Shown piece by piece: positions 4,914 through 6,857 of a stretch of DNA of 6,857 bases; the first letter of the stretch is position 1; every line of letters begins with the position of its first letter. A program made the translations under genes and the position numbers. The DNA is from Spirochaetales bacterium UBA1265 (GTDB lineage Bacteria > Spirochaetota > Spirochaetia > Sphaerochaetales > Sphaerochaetaceae), in the NCBI GenBank assembly GCA_002308475.1, contig DBVL01000121.1, positions 1 to 6,857 of the forward strand, read 5' to 3'. The notes below the pieces were generated by a model. The model saw only the letters and a list, made by a program, of their open reading frames with translations. It was not told the DNA's origin and ran no database searches.

Positions 4914-6742
4914 ACCTCTTCAAGATCTTCTGAATTTGTAAGAAGGACTGCTACAGTATTATTGTAACCTGCCTTTTCAATCTTAGCCATGTCAAAACGG
5001 ATGATAGGCTGACCAGCCTTGATTGTATCGCCTTCAGTTACAAGACAGTTGAAGCCGTCACCCTTCATGTTTACTGTGTCTACGCCAACGTGAATGAGAA
5101 GTTCCATTCCATTAGCTTCAAGACCTACAGCATGCTTGCTATCAGCAACAGATGTGACCATTCCGTCAAATGGGGCTACAACAAGACCTTCTTCCGGTTT
5201 GATTCCAACACCGTCTCCAAGAGTTCCTGCTGCAAATGTCTCATCAGGAATATCTTCTCTCTTTATGACTGTTCCCTTGACCGGCTGCTTTACAATGCCG
5301 TTCTTGCACTTGATGACTGTGGGAGCATCAAACGGAGCTGCCTCTGCCTTCTTCTCTGATGCGGGAGCTTCCTCAGCTTTTTCCTCTTTCCAAATGACTG
5401 AAGCTACTGCAAATGCAATACCGCCTGAGATAAGAAGAAGAATGGTGTAAACAAGCTTGTTGTTGATAATCAGATATCCTGGAATACCTGTTACACCATA
5501 AGCTGTTGCGCCAAGGCTGGTTATGGCACCGAAAAGGCTACCTACAGCACCACCAATCACACCTGCTATGAATGGTTTCATAAAGCGGAAGTTGACACCG
5601 AAGATGGCCGGCTCTGTAATTCCGAGAGCTGCTGAAAGTGAAGATGGAAGAGCTACTGATTTGAGCTTTGCGTTGCGGCACTTAACAGCTACTGCAATAC
5701 AAGCACCGAACTGTGCAAAGTTTGCTGCTGAGGCAATAGGCATCCAGATGTTGAGGCCACCGGAAGCGAGCATACCGGCTTCAATGACGTTATACATGTG
5801 GTGGAGACCCATGACAACAGTAAACGGATAGAGAGCACCCATGAGAAGAGCTCCAACACCACCGGTTGATGTTACAAGCCACTGTGCACCTGCAAGAACC
5901 CAGTTCTCGAGAATGGAGAAGATAGGACCAATGATCATGAATGTGGCAAAAGCTGTTGTAAGAACTGTTACCAGCGGAGTTACAAAGAGGTCAATCATCT
6001 CTGGAACATGCTTATGAAGCCATTTCTCAATAGTGGACATGAGAAGGACGGCAAGAATTACCGGAATGACGTGGCCCTGATAACCTACTGCGGAAACTTT
6101 GAGGAATCCGAGTGTAATCCACACTGCCGGCTGGTTTGTAGGTGTGACTGTCCATGCGTTCATGAGAGCGGGGTGAACCATCATAATACCTATAACCGCA
6201 CCGAGGAACAGGTTTCCTCCGAAGACTCTTGCTGAAGAAATGGCAACAAGAACAGGGAGAAGGGCGAAAGCTGTATTAGCAACCAGGTCAAGGAACTGGA
6301 ACCATCCGGAGGCACCGAATGAAGGAATAACCTTTGCCAGAGCCTCAACAAGACCCATCATGAGTCCGGATGCTACAATTGCGGGAAGAATAGGAACAAA
6401 GACATCTCCAGGAGTCTTCAGAATCTTCTTCCAGAGCGGCATCTGTGAAGCTGCAGCTTTCTTGACATCTTCCTTAGTAGCTGCAGAAACACCTGTCACT
6501 GCCAGAAACTCATCATAAACCTTGTTTACGGTTCCTGTTCCAATGATCAGCTGAAGCTGACCGTTTGATTCGAACATACCCTTGACGCCTTCCACGTCTT
6601 CAAGGGCATTCTTGTTAATCTTGCTGTTATCAGCAATTACCAGACGTAGTCTTGTAGCGCAGTGAGCTGCGCTGACTACGTTTGCACCTCCGCCAATGTT
6701 GGCAGAAATCTGCTCGGCACACTTCCTGTAGTCGAGAGCCAT
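4901..6742 (-). CDS. PTS sugar permease EIIBCA, sucrose type (glucose superfamily)
   Basis: A 613-residue membrane protein that takes up and phosphorylates a sugar. EIIB (about 1-85) has the phospho-Cys28 in SAAHCATRLRL. EIIC (about 110-452) has roughly ten hydrophobic segments, the HPALMNAW and GYQGHVIPV motifs typical of sucrose permeases (ScrA/SacP) and the substrate-site motif GITEPAIFG (374-382). An Ala/Glu/Lys-rich linker (about 452-472) leads to EIIA (about 475-613), with His537 and the phosphorylated His551 in LLIHVGVDTV. Trehalose and beta-glucoside permeases share the layout, so sucrose is likely but not certain; no hydrolase or fructokinase gene is in view to confirm it. The start at 6742 is chosen because AGGAGG lies five bases upstream; a longer GTG start (6781) falls inside the leader terminator stem. 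ptsH and ptsI follow, so the whole relay is in one operon. Upstream structure suggests transcription attenuation. Confidence 0.93.
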   Translation of the reverse strand: MALDYRKCAEQISANIGGGANVVSAAHCATRLRLVIADNSKINKNALEDVEGVKGMFESNGQLQLIIGTGTVNKVYDEFLAVTGVSAATKEDVKKAAASQMPLWKKILKTPGDVFVPILPAIVASGLMMGLVEALAKVIPSFGASGWFQFLDLVANTAFALLPVLVAISSARVFGGNLFLGAVIGIMMVHPALMNAWTVTPTNQPAVWITLGFLKVSAVGYQGHVIPVILAVLLMSTIEKWLHKHVPEMIDLFVTPLVTVLTTAFATFMIIGPIFSILENWVLAGAQWLVTSTGGVGALLMGALYPFTVVMGLHHMYNVIEAGMLASGGLNIWMPIASAANFAQFGACIAVAVKCRNAKLKSVALPSSLSAALGITEPAIFGVNFRFMKPFIAGVIGGAVGSLFGAITSLGATAYGVTGIPGYLIINNKLVYTILLLISGGIAFAVASVIWKEEKAEEAPASEKKAEAAPFDAPTVIKCKNGIVKQPVKGTVIKREDIPDETFAAGTLGDGVGIKPEEGLVVAPFDGMVTSVADSKHAVGLEANGMELLIHVGVDTVNMKGDGFNCLVTEGDTIKAGQPIIRFDMAKIEKAGYNNTVAVLLTNSEDLEEVVCG

Positions 6743-6747
6743 TTTTT

Positions 6748-6753
6748 CCTCCT
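6748..6753 (-). promoter_or_regulatory. Ribosome binding site of the EIIBCA gene
   Basis: AGGAGG on the minus strand, five bases before ATG at 6742. It fixes the start and places only six bases between itself and the T-run of the upstream terminator. Confidence 0.85.
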
Positions 6754-6759
6754 GATAAT

Positions 6760-6788
6760 AAAAAAATCCACGGGTGGACACCCGTGGA
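6760..6788 (-). terminator. Leader terminator / attenuator before EIIBCA
   Basis: On the minus strand TCCACGGGT pairs perfectly with ACCCGTGGA (nine pairs) around a GTCC loop, followed directly by seven T (6766-6760). It ends six bases before the EIIBCA ribosome site, leaving no room for a promoter between it and the gene. Operon transcripts must therefore read through it, which points to attenuation by antitermination, as known for SacT/SacY/LicT-controlled sucrose and beta-glucoside PTS operons. Confidence 0.8.
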
Positions 6789-6793
6789 CAAAA

Positions 6794-6814
6794 ATAAAGG
6801 GATAAATCCTTTAT
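6794..6814 (-). other. AT-rich leader hairpin followed by a short T-run
   Basis: ATAAAGG and CCTTTAT form a perfect seven-pair stem with a seven-base loop, followed on the minus strand by TTTT then G. It is weak as a terminator by itself but sits between the strong attenuator and the RAT-like hairpin, so it may be part of the leader switch. Confidence 0.4.
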
Positions 6815-6817
6815 AGA

Positions 6818-6848
6818 TTCTACTTTGCCGCTACTAGGAAGTAAAGAA
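6818..6848 (-). promoter_or_regulatory. RAT-like antiterminator hairpin candidate
   Basis: On the minus strand TTCT-(TT)-ACTT-CC pairs with GG-(CA)-AAGT-AGAA around a seven-base loop, giving a stem with a two-base bulge on each side. The pieces TTACT and GGCAAA match the conserved parts of ribonucleic antiterminator (RAT) sites bound by BglG/SacY/LicT proteins. Against this, the GGATTG opening and closing AACC of the consensus are absent, and the element does not overlap the terminator stem as classical RATs do. Promoter and any regulator gene lie outside the window. Confidence 0.3.
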
Positions 6849-6857
6849 AAATTATTT

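Noticed and set aside
5094..5450. 118-residue plus-strand open frame antisense to the EIIA/EIIC end of the permease
   Set aside because: Ser/Ala/Pro-rich composition typical of a frame opposite a real gene; no ribosome site.
6743..6781. Longer GTG start for the EIIBCA permease
   Set aside because: It would begin inside the terminator stem and add 13 residues unlike the family; AGGAGG points to ATG 6742.

Overview
The window looks like chromosomal DNA from a low-to-moderate GC Gram-positive anaerobe of the class Clostridia, probably Lachnospiraceae-like. This rests on protein style: a zinc-type macrodomain hydrolase, an HPr ending in the EAFFKANL style, an EI with the SSHTAILARTMGIP signature, and a TetR / radical SAM pair, all with strong AGGAGG-type ribosome sites. 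The organism is an inference; there is no rRNA or other marker here.

Layout. The plus strand carries the 3' part of a macrodomain protein-ADP-ribose hydrolase gene (1-489, cut by the window edge), a TetR-family regulator (581-1117), and a radical SAM protein with a SPASM-like C-terminus (1236-2579). The minus strand carries a convergent block. Read from the right edge it is: a leader with three possible RNA hairpins, the last a strong intrinsic terminator; a sucrose-type PTS permease EIIBCA (6742-4901); ptsH/HPr (4868-4611); ptsI/EI (4585-2906); an intrinsic terminator (2884-2852); and a small acylphosphatase gene (2838-2566). The acylphosphatase overlaps the end of the radical SAM gene tail to tail by 14 bp. 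No stretch over 300 bp lacks a gene.

How the genes work together. EI, HPr and EIIBCA form a complete phosphoryl relay, from PEP through EI His188, HPr His15, EIIA His551 and EIIB Cys28 to the sugar, apparently encoded in one operon. The operon seems to be controlled at the RNA level. A terminator ends six bases before the permease ribosome site, so full-length message must read through it. A perfect hairpin around the permease stop codon could set the ratio of permease to HPr/EI. The HPr has Lys where the regulatory Ser46 of Bacillota HPr normally sits. On the other strand, the TetR-family and radical SAM genes have related sequence blocks in their upstream regions, suggesting one regulon. 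I see no mobile elements, CRISPR arrays, tRNA or rRNA genes.
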